Below, in pieces: positions 1-11,425 of a stretch of DNA of 64,000 nt (positions are counted from its first letter, which is position 1; the number at the start of each line of letters is the position of its first letter). Made by a program: the position numbers and the translations under genes. Source of the stretch: Maratus speciosus (lineage: Eukaryota > Arthropoda > Arachnida > Araneae > Salticidae); NCBI GenBank assembly GCA_963932465.1, contig OZ010792.1, positions 190,615,556 to 190,679,555 on the forward strand, given 5' to 3'. The notes beneath the pieces are model-generated. The model was not told the origin of the DNA, ran no database searches, and saw nothing but the letters and a program-made list of their open reading frames with translations.

Positions 1-2640
1 GAAAATAAATGTAAATAAACATTTATCTTATACTATAATGCGATCAAAAATTGCGTGTGTATGTAAATTTTATCTTAAAAACGGCTCTAACGATTTTGAC
101 GAAATTTTGTTTTTTACCATTTTCGGGCATGATAAGACCATTGGGCTAGGTCACGTGTTCGAGAAAATTCGATTAGTGGGTCATAAAGGGTCATAAAGGG
201 TCACAGTCAAGCTAATTATATCTAATAAACGGCTCTGTGGATTTTGACTAAATTTTATATCCAACCGTTTATCGACACGAGGAAACTATTGGGCTGGCTC
301 ACATATTCGAGAAATTTCGATTAGTGGGTCATTTTTGGGTCGCTATGGGTCAAGCCAATTTTATCTAAAAAACGGCTCTAACGATTTTGACTAAATTTTG
401 TATTCTGTCGTTTTGGATTACGAGAAAACCAATGGGATAAGTCACATATTAGAGAAAATTCGATTAGTGGGTCATTTTTGGGTCATTGTGGGTCAAGCAA
501 AGTTTGTTTAGAAAACGGCTCTAACGATTTTGACGAAATTTTGTATTTTACCATTTTCGGGCTCGCGAATACAATTGAACTAGGTTATATGTTCGAGAAA
601 ATTCGATTAGTGGGTCATAATGGGTCAAGGTGCAGCTAATTATATCTAAAAAAATGGCTCAATCGATTTTGACTAAATTTTATATCCACATGTGTTTCGG
701 CACGAGAAAACTATTGGGCTAGGTCACATGTTCGAGAAATTTCGATTAGTGGGTCATTTTTGGGTCACTATTTCAAGCCAATTTTATCTAAAAAAACGGC
801 TCTAATGATTTTGACTAATTTTTGTATCTTGTCGTTTTCGATTACGAGAAGACCAATGGGATAAGTCACATATTAGAGAAAATTCTATTAGTGGGTCACT
901 TTTGGGTCAATGTGGGTCAAGCAAAATTTATTTAGAAAACAGCTCTAACGATTTTGACGAAATTTTGTATTTTACCATTTTCGGACACGAGAATACCATT
1001 GGGCTAGGTCACGTGTTCGAGAAAATTCAATTAGTGGGTCATTTTGGGTCATAATGGGTCAAGGTCAAGCTAATTATATCTAAAAAACGGCTGAATAGAT
1101 TTTGACTAAATTTTGTATTTTATCGTTTTCGATTACGAGAAGACCAATGGGATAAGTCACATATTAGAAAAAATTCGATTAGTGGGTCATTTTTGGGTCA
1201 AGCAAAGTTTATCTAGAAAACAGCTCTAACGATTTTGACGTAAACTTGTATTCTATCGTTTTCGGGCACGAGAATACCATTGGGCTTGATCGCATGTTCA
1301 AGAAAATTCTATTAGTGGGTCATTTTGGATCAGAATGGGTCAGGGTCAAGCTAATTGAATACAAATAAAGGCCTAAGACATTTCGACAAAATTTTCTAAT
1401 GTACCATTTCCGGGCATGAGATGACCATTGGACTAAGTCACATGTACGAGAAAAATGGATTAGTGGGTCATTTTGGGTCAAATGGGTCAAGGTCAAGCTA
1501 ATTATATCTAAAAAAACGGCTCAATCGATTTTGACTAAATTTTATATCCAACCGTTTTTCGGCACGAGAAAACTATTGGGCTAGGTCATATGTTCGAGAA
1601 ATTTCGATTGGGGGGGCGTCATTTTTGGGTCCCTATGGGTCAAGCCAATTTTACCTAAAAAACGGCTCTAACGATTTTGATAAAATTTTATTTTAAAGTT
1701 TTCCGGCGCGAGAATACCATTGGGCTTGGTCGCATGTTCAAGAAAATTTGATTAGTGGGTCATTTTGGATCACAATGGGTCAGGGTCAAGCTAATTGAAT
1801 CTAAAAAAAGGCCCAAAACATTTTGACAATCTTTAATGTACCGTTTCCGGGCATGAGATGAGCATTTGGCTAAGTCACAAGTTCGAGAAAAATCGATTAG
1901 TGGGTCATTTTTGGGTCAATGTGGGCCAAGCTATTTGTATCTAAAAAACGACTCAAAAGATTTTGTCAAAATTTTGTATTATACGGTTTCGGGGCATGAG
2001 AAGACCATTGAGCTAAGTCACATGTTCGAGAAAATTCAATTAGCAGGTCATTTTTGGGCACTGTGGATCAAGCTAATTGTATCTTTAAAAAAAGGCTCAA
2101 ACGATTTTGACAAAATTTTGTATCATACTGTTTCCGGGCACGAGAAGATCATTGGGTTATGTCACATGCTCGAGAAAATTCGATTAATTGTTCATTTTTG
2201 GGTCACTGTGAGTCAAGTTAACTGTATCTAGAAAACAGCTGTAATGATTTTGATTAAATTTTGTTTTCTATCGTTTTCGGGTTCGAGAAGACCATTGGTC
2301 TAGGTCGCATGCTCAAGAAAATTCGATTAACCAGTCATTTTGAATCACTATGGGCCAAGGTTTAGCTAATTTTATCTAAAAAATGGCTCAAACAACAAAA
2401 TCGTTTCCTAGCACAAGAAGACCATTGGGGTAGGTCAGATGTTCGATAAATTTAGATTAGTAGGTCCTTTTCAAGTTACCGTGGGCCAAGCTAATTTTAT
2501 CTATAAAATGACTTTAGCGATTTTGACTAAATTTTGTATTCTATCGTTTTAGGGTTCGAGAAGAGCATTGGTTAGGTCGTGTGCTCGATAGAATTCGGTT
2601 AGTGGGTCCCTATGGCTTAGGATCATACCAATTTTATCTA
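1..2640. repeat. Tandem array of about 145 bp monomers, diverged
   Basis: About 18 head-to-tail monomers are visible, each with a core like ACGGCTCTAACGATTTTGAC (near 80, 370, 514, 796, 938, 1220, 1660, 2091, 2507) followed by a GGGTCATTTTTGGGTCA block. Spacing between cores is 140-150 bp. Monomers differ by substitutions and small indels, and alternate copies often resemble each other more than neighbours do, which suggests a higher-order dimer. The array starts before the window and decays after about 2600. Open frames inside it are by-products of the repeat. It is either a satellite or the tandem core of a larger transposon whose left end is not visible. Confidence 0.93.
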
Positions 2641-3286
2641 AGCAGCAAGAATTATACAGTAAGAACGAAATATCGTATTAAACTCAAGGCTAATTTTGAC
2701 CGAGTTTAGCTCAGTTATACCCGCTAGTTAATAAATAAGCAACAATAGCCGGGTTACCATGTCAGGCAAAATAAGGCCAATTTGGCGCCATTTAGTTATC
2801 CCGGTGCGTATATGACATCTGCGCTTAATATTTTTCTCTTCGTTTCGTTTTTAAAAAAAAAAGAAGTGAAAGCTATTAATTTTAAACTTTTCAGTTTTAA
2901 ATGAAAGTTTTGTATTAAATAAAATGATAATGAAATTAAAAAAAAGCATTGTTCTTGGCATATATTTAAGGAAGGCCAAATTGGCCGCCAAATTAGTTTA
3001 AAATAATAACCTTTACTAAAATATGAAAAAAAAATATATCTGTTATGATTAAAATTTGAGTTGCCATCATTAGAAAAAAGTATTTAAAATTAGAAAAAAA
3101 AATTAATATTTCGAAAACTATTTTGAATTTAAAAGTTCTAATACCAGTTTTGAGATCTGCGTATCAATACCGATTTTCGGTGTAAATTTCACCGCAAAGT
3201 ATTCATTTTAGGAGAAATCGCCACGAAACATAAACAGTTCTTTAATCAATCGTTTCATAAATTAGTTACATTTCAGTCGTTTCATA
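2641..3286. other. AT-rich sequence, no feature seen
   Basis: Homopolymer-rich AT sequence between the tandem array and a TIR element. No coding potential, RNA gene or repeat structure was recognised. Confidence 0.5.
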
Positions 3287-3288
3287 TA

Positions 3289-4475
3289 TGGGGCATTCTC
3301 ACAATCTTTTGACTTTTGAGAAAAAAAAAATCTGGCGAAATTAAACTTGCTAAAATAACATAATTTTAATCTGATAGACGAATGCTATAATGATTCAAAA
3401 TAAAGAAAAAAGGTCAGCAGCAAAAAAAAATTATTTAACTGAGGTTTAAGTTAAACTTGCGAGTTTAATTTTCCTTACCATTTTACCACTATAACTTTTT
3501 ATTTTCTTCTAATTTTTTACTTATAATGAATTTGCATAGTACCCACAGGACATCCAAATAAGAAATAATGACAATGTAGTATTTTTAGTGCAAAATTTTG
3601 GTATAACATTGTCTTAAAGGGGTGTTAAAGAAAGGATGGTAATGTAAAAAAAAGGGGATGGTATAGGGAAAAAGGGACAAAATGGGGGAAAAAGGAACAA
3701 AATGAGGAAAAAAGAGACAAAATGGGGAAAAAAGAGACGGCAAGGATGGAACAGCAAGGAAACTTACCACCTATTTTAGGCAGATCATGTTAAGACGAAG
3801 TGGTAGAGAAAATGTTCATTGATTTTTAGAAACAGTTATTTACATTGGATTAAATTAAAAAATATAATTAATTTACCTCGAAAATTGCAGGATTAAACCT
3901 TGCGGACGGTAAGACTACCAATAACGCCACGGTGCTTGAAATTCATATTTAAATTTAGCAGTAAATTTCCTGTCAAAGAATTTTAGATATTCTTTCTCTA
4001 GCATACTTCTGCATGAGCAAAAACTTGAAAAAAAAATTCCGTCGCTACATCTGAAGTGATTTTCTGTATCATTTTAGAAGAGGGATGGTAAAAAATCTAA
4101 AACCCAGGGACAGAGTTTAAAAAATAATATCAACCCTAAAAATGTGTGCAGGTTAATGTTTAGCTACATATTTATATAAAACAATAGTTCCAGTTTCATA
4201 AAAAAATTACATCGAATTATTGTTATTGAAACAATTATATCCAGACAGCTCAAAACTTAAAAATCAGCATCAGGGACACGGAACGGTATAGGCGTTTTCC
4301 AGGTGTTTGGACAACCAACATCGTCCCAAAACTCATTTATCTCGTTAATATTGTTGTGCAATCATGAAATGGGATGTTCCCCAGTATATGAAATTTAAAA
4401 AAAACACAAAAAAGTATATTAAAATAAAAATTATTATTCAGGACATGAAAGTCAAAAGATTGTGAGAATGCCCCA
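3289..4475. mobile_element. Non-autonomous DNA transposon, TA-flanked, 28 bp TIRs
   Basis: The left tip TGGGGCATTCTCACAATCTT (3289 onward, 28 bp matching) is the exact reverse complement of the right tip ending at 4475. TA dinucleotides flank both ends (3287-3288, 4476-4477). The 1.19 kb interior is AT-rich with no transposase. TA target duplication points to the Tc1/mariner group in the broad sense; the family is not identified. A third copy of the same tip, in right-end orientation, lies at 7334-7361. Confidence 0.75.
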
Positions 4476-4477
4476 TA

Positions 4478-5250
4478 TATTTATTACACTGGACAAAAGA
4501 ACTGAAATTAGTTTATTCTGAATCTTTTTTTACGCTGATTCCGAATATGCTTTTCGTTTTCTTCTAATGGACCAGTTTTTGAGAAATTTGCATATTTAAG
4601 TTAATCCAAATTTAATCTTTTTTGTGCTACTTTATGTAAATTTTAGATATAATAAATGTCAGATTGAATTACCTTTTTCTATATAATGTCTTCTGCACTA
4701 TTTGCATCAGATAAATGTTCTTAATAGATATCTGTCAGTTATTAAGCCTAATTTGCATATTTTTCAATTGTGTAATGTTTACATTACTATCAGCTTTAAA
4801 GTAGTTGTCACAGAATTGATGCAGTGTTTTTCTAGACTAGATTTTTATGCTGATTTCAAATCTGGAATTTTTTTCTTTATATCACGTCTAGCTTTTCAGT
4901 AAAATAAATTTATACTTTTGTACGGTATTGACACAAGTTTGATGATGTATTTTGGGGTGTGTACCTCATTGTCAAAAGGTTAAACAGAACAGTGTCACAT
5001 TCCTATCAGGTACATAAACAACAATTTATATTTTCAAATAAAAAAAGAAAAAGTAGTAGAGTCTACATCACACGTTGCAGTATATCACAAAATAGCATAA
5101 AAAGCGATTTCTGGCTTTTTGACCAAAACATAAAATTTCACTTTTTTCTAAAACTAGACGTAATAGAACAAAACATATACCAGATTAGAAATCATCACAA
5201 TAAACTGGTTTAGAAACATATTAGCGTACTCGTGTAGCAGAAATATTTGG
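4478..5250. repeat. Degenerate dispersed repeat, partly inverted
   Basis: The motif GCTGATTCCGAAT followed about 50 bp later by AGTTTTTGAGAAATTTGC (near 4530-4600) recurs in weaker form near 4845-4895, inverted near 5085-5170, and inverted again at 7190-7290 just inside the isolated TIR tip at 7334-7361. This suggests the stretch is the subterminal part of a larger decayed element related to the one at 3289-4475. Confidence 0.45.
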
Positions 5251-5260
5251 CCGTCAAGAA

Positions 5261-5864
5261 ATATTAAACAAAAACATAATTTGAAGGACAAATTAAAAAA
5301 AAAAAAAAAAAAAATTATTTCCTACATTGTTTAAGCCTGAGAAGGGACAGTTATTAAGTTATATCATTCAATTAGTTCTACATTTAATGTTAAATTTTTG
5401 TAACAAATTAGTTAAGCCAATTGAAGATTAAAAAATAAAAATAAAATTCATTCAATATGATACTTAAAACATCCTAAAAACTTAGATTCCGTTCAAATGA
5501 AATCGAAATAAATCTTAGACTTTTTGCATGCATCTTATCATTTTATGCACAGTTTTCATAAACATAATACTAAATCTGCAATACAAATATTTTCAATTAA
5601 AAATGGAAGAAGTCTAAGATTTATTTCGATTTCATTTGAACGGAATCTAAGTTTTTAGGATGTTTTAAGTATGATATTGTATGAATTTTATTTTTATTTT
5701 TTAATCTTCAATTGGCTTAACTAATTTGTTACAAAAATTTAACATTAAATGTAGAACTGATTGAATGGAATAACTTAATATCTGTCCCTTCTCAGGCTTA
5801 AACAATGTAGGAAATAAATTTTGTTTTTTTAATTTGTTCTTCAAATTATGTTTTTGTTTAATAT
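5261..5864. mobile_element. Fold-back element: inverted arms of about 255 bp, 90 bp loop
   Basis: The left arm (5261-5520) and right arm (5612-5864) are reverse complements with few mismatches; the main difference is the length of an A-tract near 5291. The 90 bp centre does not pair. The six bases GTCAAG flank both ends (5253-5258 and 5865-5870), slightly offset on the left, and could be a target-site duplication. No protein is encoded. The transcript would form a long hairpin. Best described as a fold-back or MITE-type transposon of unknown superfamily. Confidence 0.8.
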
Positions 5865-5870
5865 GTCAAG

Positions 5871-6494
5871 TTTTTTAATGATTACAGCACTCAGACGAAA
5901 GCACTTCAAAATTAATACAGAGTATCATCATCAGCTTTGATGTATGCGGTATTGCATCACAATGTGGGACGCAGTTTACCACTGTGTAATTCAAAATGTT
6001 TCACCACTGTAGTAATGCAGGTTTCGGTAGTTTGGACAAAAACTTCCAATCTGAACGTAAAAAATCTATAATCAAAACATAAAAAATTAACTTCACTTAA
6101 ATTTAGATACCCTATTTCCCACTCAGGAACGTTATGAATGTAAATGTAAACTCTGTTGAATCCTTGCTGCTAATATTTAACAATATTATAGCTGTGATAC
6201 AGTAAAAAATAAAAAAATAAAAGTTTTACTTGAATTTTTAAACCTTATTCTCTCCCAAAGGGTGATGTAAACACATCAGAAAATTATTACTTAAGTTTAA
6301 CTTGAGGTATAAATAGTTCTCATCGCGAAAAAAAAATACATTTTAAAATTTAAGTTATGTAATTCCCCACTAAGTTCGCTACCTGCGTAAAAATATCTAT
6401 CCATTAGAAACTTTTTACTAAGATATAAACATGACCAAAGCAAAAACGTATTCTCAAAATATCATTTTTATTTCCACTATGACACCATATTCAC

Positions 6495-6541
<47 letters not shown>

Positions 6542-7333
6542 ATTTCAATGAAAATTTTTCACGCGGGAATCTTTCTACTAAAACCAAATAAATTATTATT
6601 ACGGCTTTTGAAATTTTTGCAACAATGAAGAAAAATATTACATTTTCTATTAAAAATGTCCGTTGATTCTCAATGAAAAAAAGTGAAATTTGGAATTATT
6701 AAGAAAAATATTTGAATAATATACAAAAAAAAAATTGGCCCTTGTTTCTCTCTGGGTTATAATTCACAGATATGCAAAAGTATTTTGCCATTCGTTTTGG
6801 CGCTGACGTCAGGCAAACGTTTTTAAACTTTAAATTTATAATATTATTAGAATTAGTAAAGAATAAAAAATGAGTGGCATCAGGGACAAAAAGGCGTGAA
6901 GAAGAAATGAAAAAGTTATCATCTCCATAGGCTTTTCTATGTTAAATTAACATTGAGAAGTGACACTGGAAATAAATAAGTATTGCGCTGCCGCGCAATA
7001 CTTAAATTATTAGAGAAACATGAAATATATGCAAATTAGGCGCATTGTTTCACAATCACATGTCAGTGTAATCTCAGAAACAAACTTTTTGTAAAGTAAA
7101 CTAGACAATAATCAATATAAAACAGAAACACAAATCTGATAACGCTTTATGCTTCCAATTTGCACATAATTGTACAAAATGTACTAAATTTGCATAAACC
7201 GAAGAATGCAAATATCTCAAAAACAAGACCTGCTGAAGTAAATCTAAAACTAGATTCGGCATCAGCATAAAACATTGCATAAAAAACAACTAATTTCGGT
7301 TTTCTGAAAGGGCTTAGTTTCATATTTGTTTTG
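5871..7333. other. AT-rich sequence with a 40 bp A-tract
   Basis: No gene recognised. A run of about 40 A lies at 6499-6539, and short open frames around it are artefacts of the homopolymer. The inverted copy of the degenerate repeat seen at 4478-5250 occupies roughly 7190-7333. Confidence 0.5.
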
Positions 7334-7361
7334 AAAGTTAAAAGATTGTGAGAATGCCCCA
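7334..7361. repeat. Isolated TIR tip of the 3289-4475 family
   Basis: The sequence AAAGATTGTGAGAATGCCCC with its flank matches the right tip at 4448-4475 with one or two changes and is followed by TA. Either a solo end or the true right end of a larger element that contained the 3289-4475 copy. Confidence 0.65.
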
Positions 7362-7396
7362 TATCCGTTTCAGAAATTCGTTTAATTAGGATTTTA

Positions 7397-7425
7397 CTAG
7401 GGAGCCCTGCCCCCTACGAGCTGCC
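7397..7425 (-). mobile_element. Helitron-type 3' end (reverse strand)
   Basis: On the reverse strand the sequence reads AGCTCGTAGGGGGCAGGGCT, then CTAG and T. This matches the terminus of the Helitron-like copies ending at 16955 and 45401. The body would extend toward higher coordinates, but no homology to the other copies is visible there, so it is a different subfamily or a recombinant end. Confidence 0.5.
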
Positions 7426-7489
7426 ACCATACAGTGATAATAATAATAAAAAAAGGCAAATGAATTTTTAAAATTTAAAATGATTTTTT

Positions 7490-8600
7490 TAAACTTAATT
7501 AAGTTTTAAAAATAGAAACTTTGTATTTTTTCATTCAAACTATTTTCTACAATTTAAAAAATGATTTATGAACCATTATTATAAATGCTCAATGATTTAA
7601 AAAGAGGGTTTCTTTTTATAGCCTCGTGGTTAGGGGGTTGAATTCGGAATTCATTAGGAGAAAGCTGTAAATTGTTTTAATCCCTTCAGTTTAGGTCTAG
7701 AATGAATATGCCATGTTTTTCCTCTGGTGTAGTTGAGCGTTAGGAAATATGTATAGATTTATGTTCAAAAAACACGGTTTTTTACATGCCATAACAGTAT
7801 CTCCAAACAGCTAACTCTATAAACACAAATGTTGTAGAACGTAAAATTCTGAGTAAAATGAGTACCTACACTTAATATTTTTGTTGAACATTAAGGTCAC
7901 AATTCCAATTTAAAGTTTTAGAGTCGTGGTCAGGGTGTTGAACTCGGAATTAATTAGGAGAAAACTGGAAATTGTTTTAATCCCTTCAGTTTAGGTCTAA
8001 AATGAACGTACTGTGGTGAATGTTAGAAAATATGTACTTATTTATTTTCGAAAAACACGTTTTTTTTTTTTTAATTACCTTAACAATATCTCAAAACAGC
8101 TAACTCTATAAAAAACATTGTCAGTACAAATGTTGTAGAGCTTAAAATTCTGAATAAAATGAGTACCATCGTTAATATTTTTGTTCAACATTAAGGTCGC
8201 AATTCTATTTCAAAAATTTTCAAATCAAGAGTTGGAAGCCAGGATAGACCAAGTTAGCTTAACAATATCACAAAACTGCTGGCCTTAATATTGAACAAAA
8301 ATATTAAGTGTAGGTACTCATTTTACTCAGAATTTTAGGCTTTACAACTTAGGCTCTGACATTATTTTTGATAGTGTTAGCTGTTTTGAGACATTGTTAA
8401 GTTAACTTGGTCTCTCGTGGTTTCAAGCTCTTAATTAGCGATTAAGGCAAAAATTTGCAATATTCCAGCTATTCCCAGCTTTCCCCAAATTAATTTCGAA
8501 TTCGGCCTTTTTTTTGCTCCCCTACCACTGGGCTATTATCATAATTAAATTTTAAAACTAGAAACTTTGGATTTTTTTAATTCAAACTTCTTGAAACTAT
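7490..8600. repeat. Three copies of a dispersed repeat with tRNA-like heads
   Basis: Direct copies at about 7614-7905 and 7915-8195, and an inverted diverged copy at about 8265-8515, share a head (GTGGTTAGGGGGTTGAATTC or variants), a segment containing AATCCCTTCAGTTTAGGTCT, and a tail containing CTCAAAACAGCTAACTCTAT and AATATTTTTGTTGAACATTA. On the reverse strand the third copy has TAGCCCAGTGGTAGG, which matches a tRNA A-box. The group could be a tRNA-derived SINE. A flanking motif AAACTTTG near 7520 recurs near 8565, so the whole block may be an inserted cluster. Confidence 0.6.
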
Positions 8601-9150
8601 TTAAATAAATATTAAAAAGTGAAGATTTCCAATTTTTTCAAATCCCCCTCTGCTTGGATTCGATTTCGCGATCTACCAATTAGGAGAGAAAAGACATACC
8701 ACAGAGATACTGGTATCCAGGCAGAAATAGCTTATAACAAAATTTTAAACAAATCTCAATTCTGTCAACACATGGCTCCACTTCTGCACATCACCCCAAC
8801 TATGAAGCGGACTTTCCACTAATTCTGTATCCCACTAATTCTGTGTGAGTCTCCACCTTTGCACATCACCCCTACGAAAAATTGGACTTTCCCACTTTTC
8901 GTCCTTCCATAGGGAACCATCTAGGAATGAGACTGTAGTGCTTTGGACTTCGAAGCACAATCTATAGGCATCGCGATTACAGCGCCATCTGTTAACGGTT
9001 TTTACAACTAAATTTTTAAACTTCCGTATAACATTTTTACAACTTAACTTATAAACAAACCGTTTACCGCATAATTCCATGGATCTCTGTTTTTGAGATA
9101 TTTAATTTTCAAATCAGGGTCTTATTCGCTGGACACCCTGTACAAATATT
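8601..9150 (-). repeat. Dispersed repeat fragment ending in an ACACCCTGTA tip
   Basis: Read on the reverse strand the segment starts TACAGGGTGTCCAGCGAATA and runs through a TGGCGCTGTAAT block. A fragment near 19057-19200 starts with the same TACAGGGTG tip and carries an AGCAGCGCCTCC block at a similar distance. I read both as remnants of one dispersed family of unknown type. Short frames inside it have no recognised protein. Confidence 0.35.
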
Positions 9151-9927
9151 TGAAAATATTTATTTTATTTAAAATATTCGTGTTAATTCTTTTAATGTCG
9201 TTACATAATTATGCTTTCTGTACTTATTCATTTTCATACTCCTTGTACAATTGTCAAATATTTCTAAACCAACTTCTCGTTGCCTTCGGCAAAAGAAAAA
9301 AAAACGCTTTTCGCCACCAGGTATGATAGAGTTTTATATACTGTACTATTGAATGAAAAAGAAGGAATGGAGAACACAAAACCACTAGATAACAAAGAAC
9401 GGCTTTCCAAATTAAAGTAATATAATTATACGAAATTTAGCCTACATATTTAAGTTTCTTTTACATAAGATTTAGCTGAATCTTTTACATTTATCTTTAT
9501 AACAAATTTTCTTTACAATTATAGTCTTACGAGTGAAATTTTGTATGTTAAAACATTAAAGGATGAAACAATAAAATTTCAAAAATCAGTTAGTTATTAT
9601 AATAAACTTTTGTGGTAATGAAAGGGGATTTATTTTCGATTTAAGAAAATAGAAACACAAAGATTAATAGTGATACTACGAATTATTTACGTTTTATTTG
9701 ATAAAACATTGCATATTAAAAAAAAAAATGTACACGTTTCCTGTATTTCCATGATGTGATTTTACCTAAATACAATTACGACATAATATGAAATATTTTC
9801 TTAAATATATTTTTTAACTTCATATATTAAAAAACTTTCAAAAGAATTGTAAGACGAAGCAGCAAAAAATAATGAAGAATAATATTTTTATTTAGAGATC
9901 GACCTTGTTTATTATTTAAAATACGCT
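9151..9927. other. AT-rich sequence, no feature seen
   Basis: No repeat, RNA gene or protein recognised. It leads directly into the tandem 1.5 kb duplication. Confidence 0.5.
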
Positions 9928-11420
9928 TAATATTTTATTTATATGATGAATTCTATTTTACATTCTTGCCACTTCAGCGCATTCTGTATAATACTATAAA
10001 ACAAAAAGATTGTAATTATAAAATTATGATAATTAAAAGACACTGTTAAGAAATAATTACTTCTCTCTAATTTAAAGCAAAGAAATACTAAGATTAGTAG
10101 ACCGAATATTTCAATTTTATTTTGATGAAGTAAAAAAAAAAAAAAAAATAATAATTAAAAAAAATTAAAAAAAATAAAAAATATAAAAAGGAGTTATTTC
10201 GAGAGGAAAACACGTTTTGAATTCTTCTATGAAGTAATTTTTACGTACCAGGAATTCACGAGGTGTCACGTTAAACATATTTCACAAGTTGTTTTGAATT
10301 TCAAGAACAATAGAAAAATATAAATCGTTGTAAGATTAAGAATAAAAAATAAAGTGGGTAAATTTAATTAATGTAAAATTTCTTTTATGTCATTAATTTT
10401 ATTAATTGGTTATTTTTTATTAATTTGTTGACTCTCAATTTAAAAGTTACCAATTTTTTTTTCATATTAAAAGAATTTCAAAATGTTTAATACAATTAGA
10501 TCTACTGATAAATAGTTCGCTCCTTATAAATAAAACATTTTACGAAAAATAAATTTGTAGTTTTAAAACAAAACAAATGCAAATATATTTTAATCTTAGC
10601 ATATTACTAAGCTTGTGTGGAAAGAAAATGTAAGAGAATTTTTATTAAAGCACAATTTTTTTGTATTATTGTTGATAGGTCACTGATTAATGAATTAAAA
10701 TTATGCACACAAATGAATTCCGAATAAATATAATTATTGCAAGGAAAGTATTCAGTGATAAATTGCTTTTGTTTCCCAGGTAAAACTATTCTTGTGTCCC
10801 ATGCATTCTATTTTTTATGTCTTCCTTGCTTGTATTAATAGAATAAATGTTCAAAATTTAAGCGTAAAACATATGACATATATTTTTAATTCTATTGTTT
10901 CTAGACCAATGGCGAAAACAAGAATATTATCATAAATCTGGGAAGACGTAATGGCAAATAAATAAATATATATAGAACAATAAACTTTAAATTTGAAGAA
11001 TAGAACTTGCAATTTTCTACATATTAATAAAAGTGAGTTACGCAGTGAATTTTTAACACGATAAAACTTTAGAAAACCATAAGTTTATAAGGAATGTATC
11101 TAGTGACATATAAAATAATTAAAATGTTTTAAAAGAAAATTGGTTTACTACCCGTTGATACTCGAATGGAAAACTCTATTGAAAATAGTTTTTTTGTTGT
11201 TGTTGTCACAGAACTTGTCTTTCATCTGTGCCAAACATTCATTATAGTGAAATCATGTCTCAGAGAAACAATCATAGACACTGCATGTAAATTCAAAAAT
11301 TAAATCTTTTTTTTTTCCTTCTAAATAACTCAGAAATTTTTCTCAGTCAATTTTCAAGAGGAAAGGACTGAATTGACAATATTACTAGAATTGATAAATA
11401 AATAAAAGTTAAAAAAAAAT
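9928..11420. repeat. Tandem segmental duplication, copy 1
   Basis: Blocks recur in the same order and spacing in 11426-12895: TTCTTCTATGAAGT (10226 / 11660), a TTGTTTTGAATTTC block (10287 / 11737), ATAGTTCGC with a downstream TAAAACATTTTA (10515 / 11955), GAATTCCGAATAAAT (10714 / 12149), GCAGTGAATTTTTAA (11043 / 12480) and GCATGTAAATTCAAAAATTA (11284 / 12714). Overall similarity is moderate, so the duplication is old. Neither copy contains a long open frame. Function unknown. Confidence 0.8.
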
Positions 11421-11425
11421 ATGTA

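Noticed and set aside
1866..2231. 121-codon frame in the 145 bp array
   Set aside because: Two internal near-repeats match the monomer period; product of the satellite.
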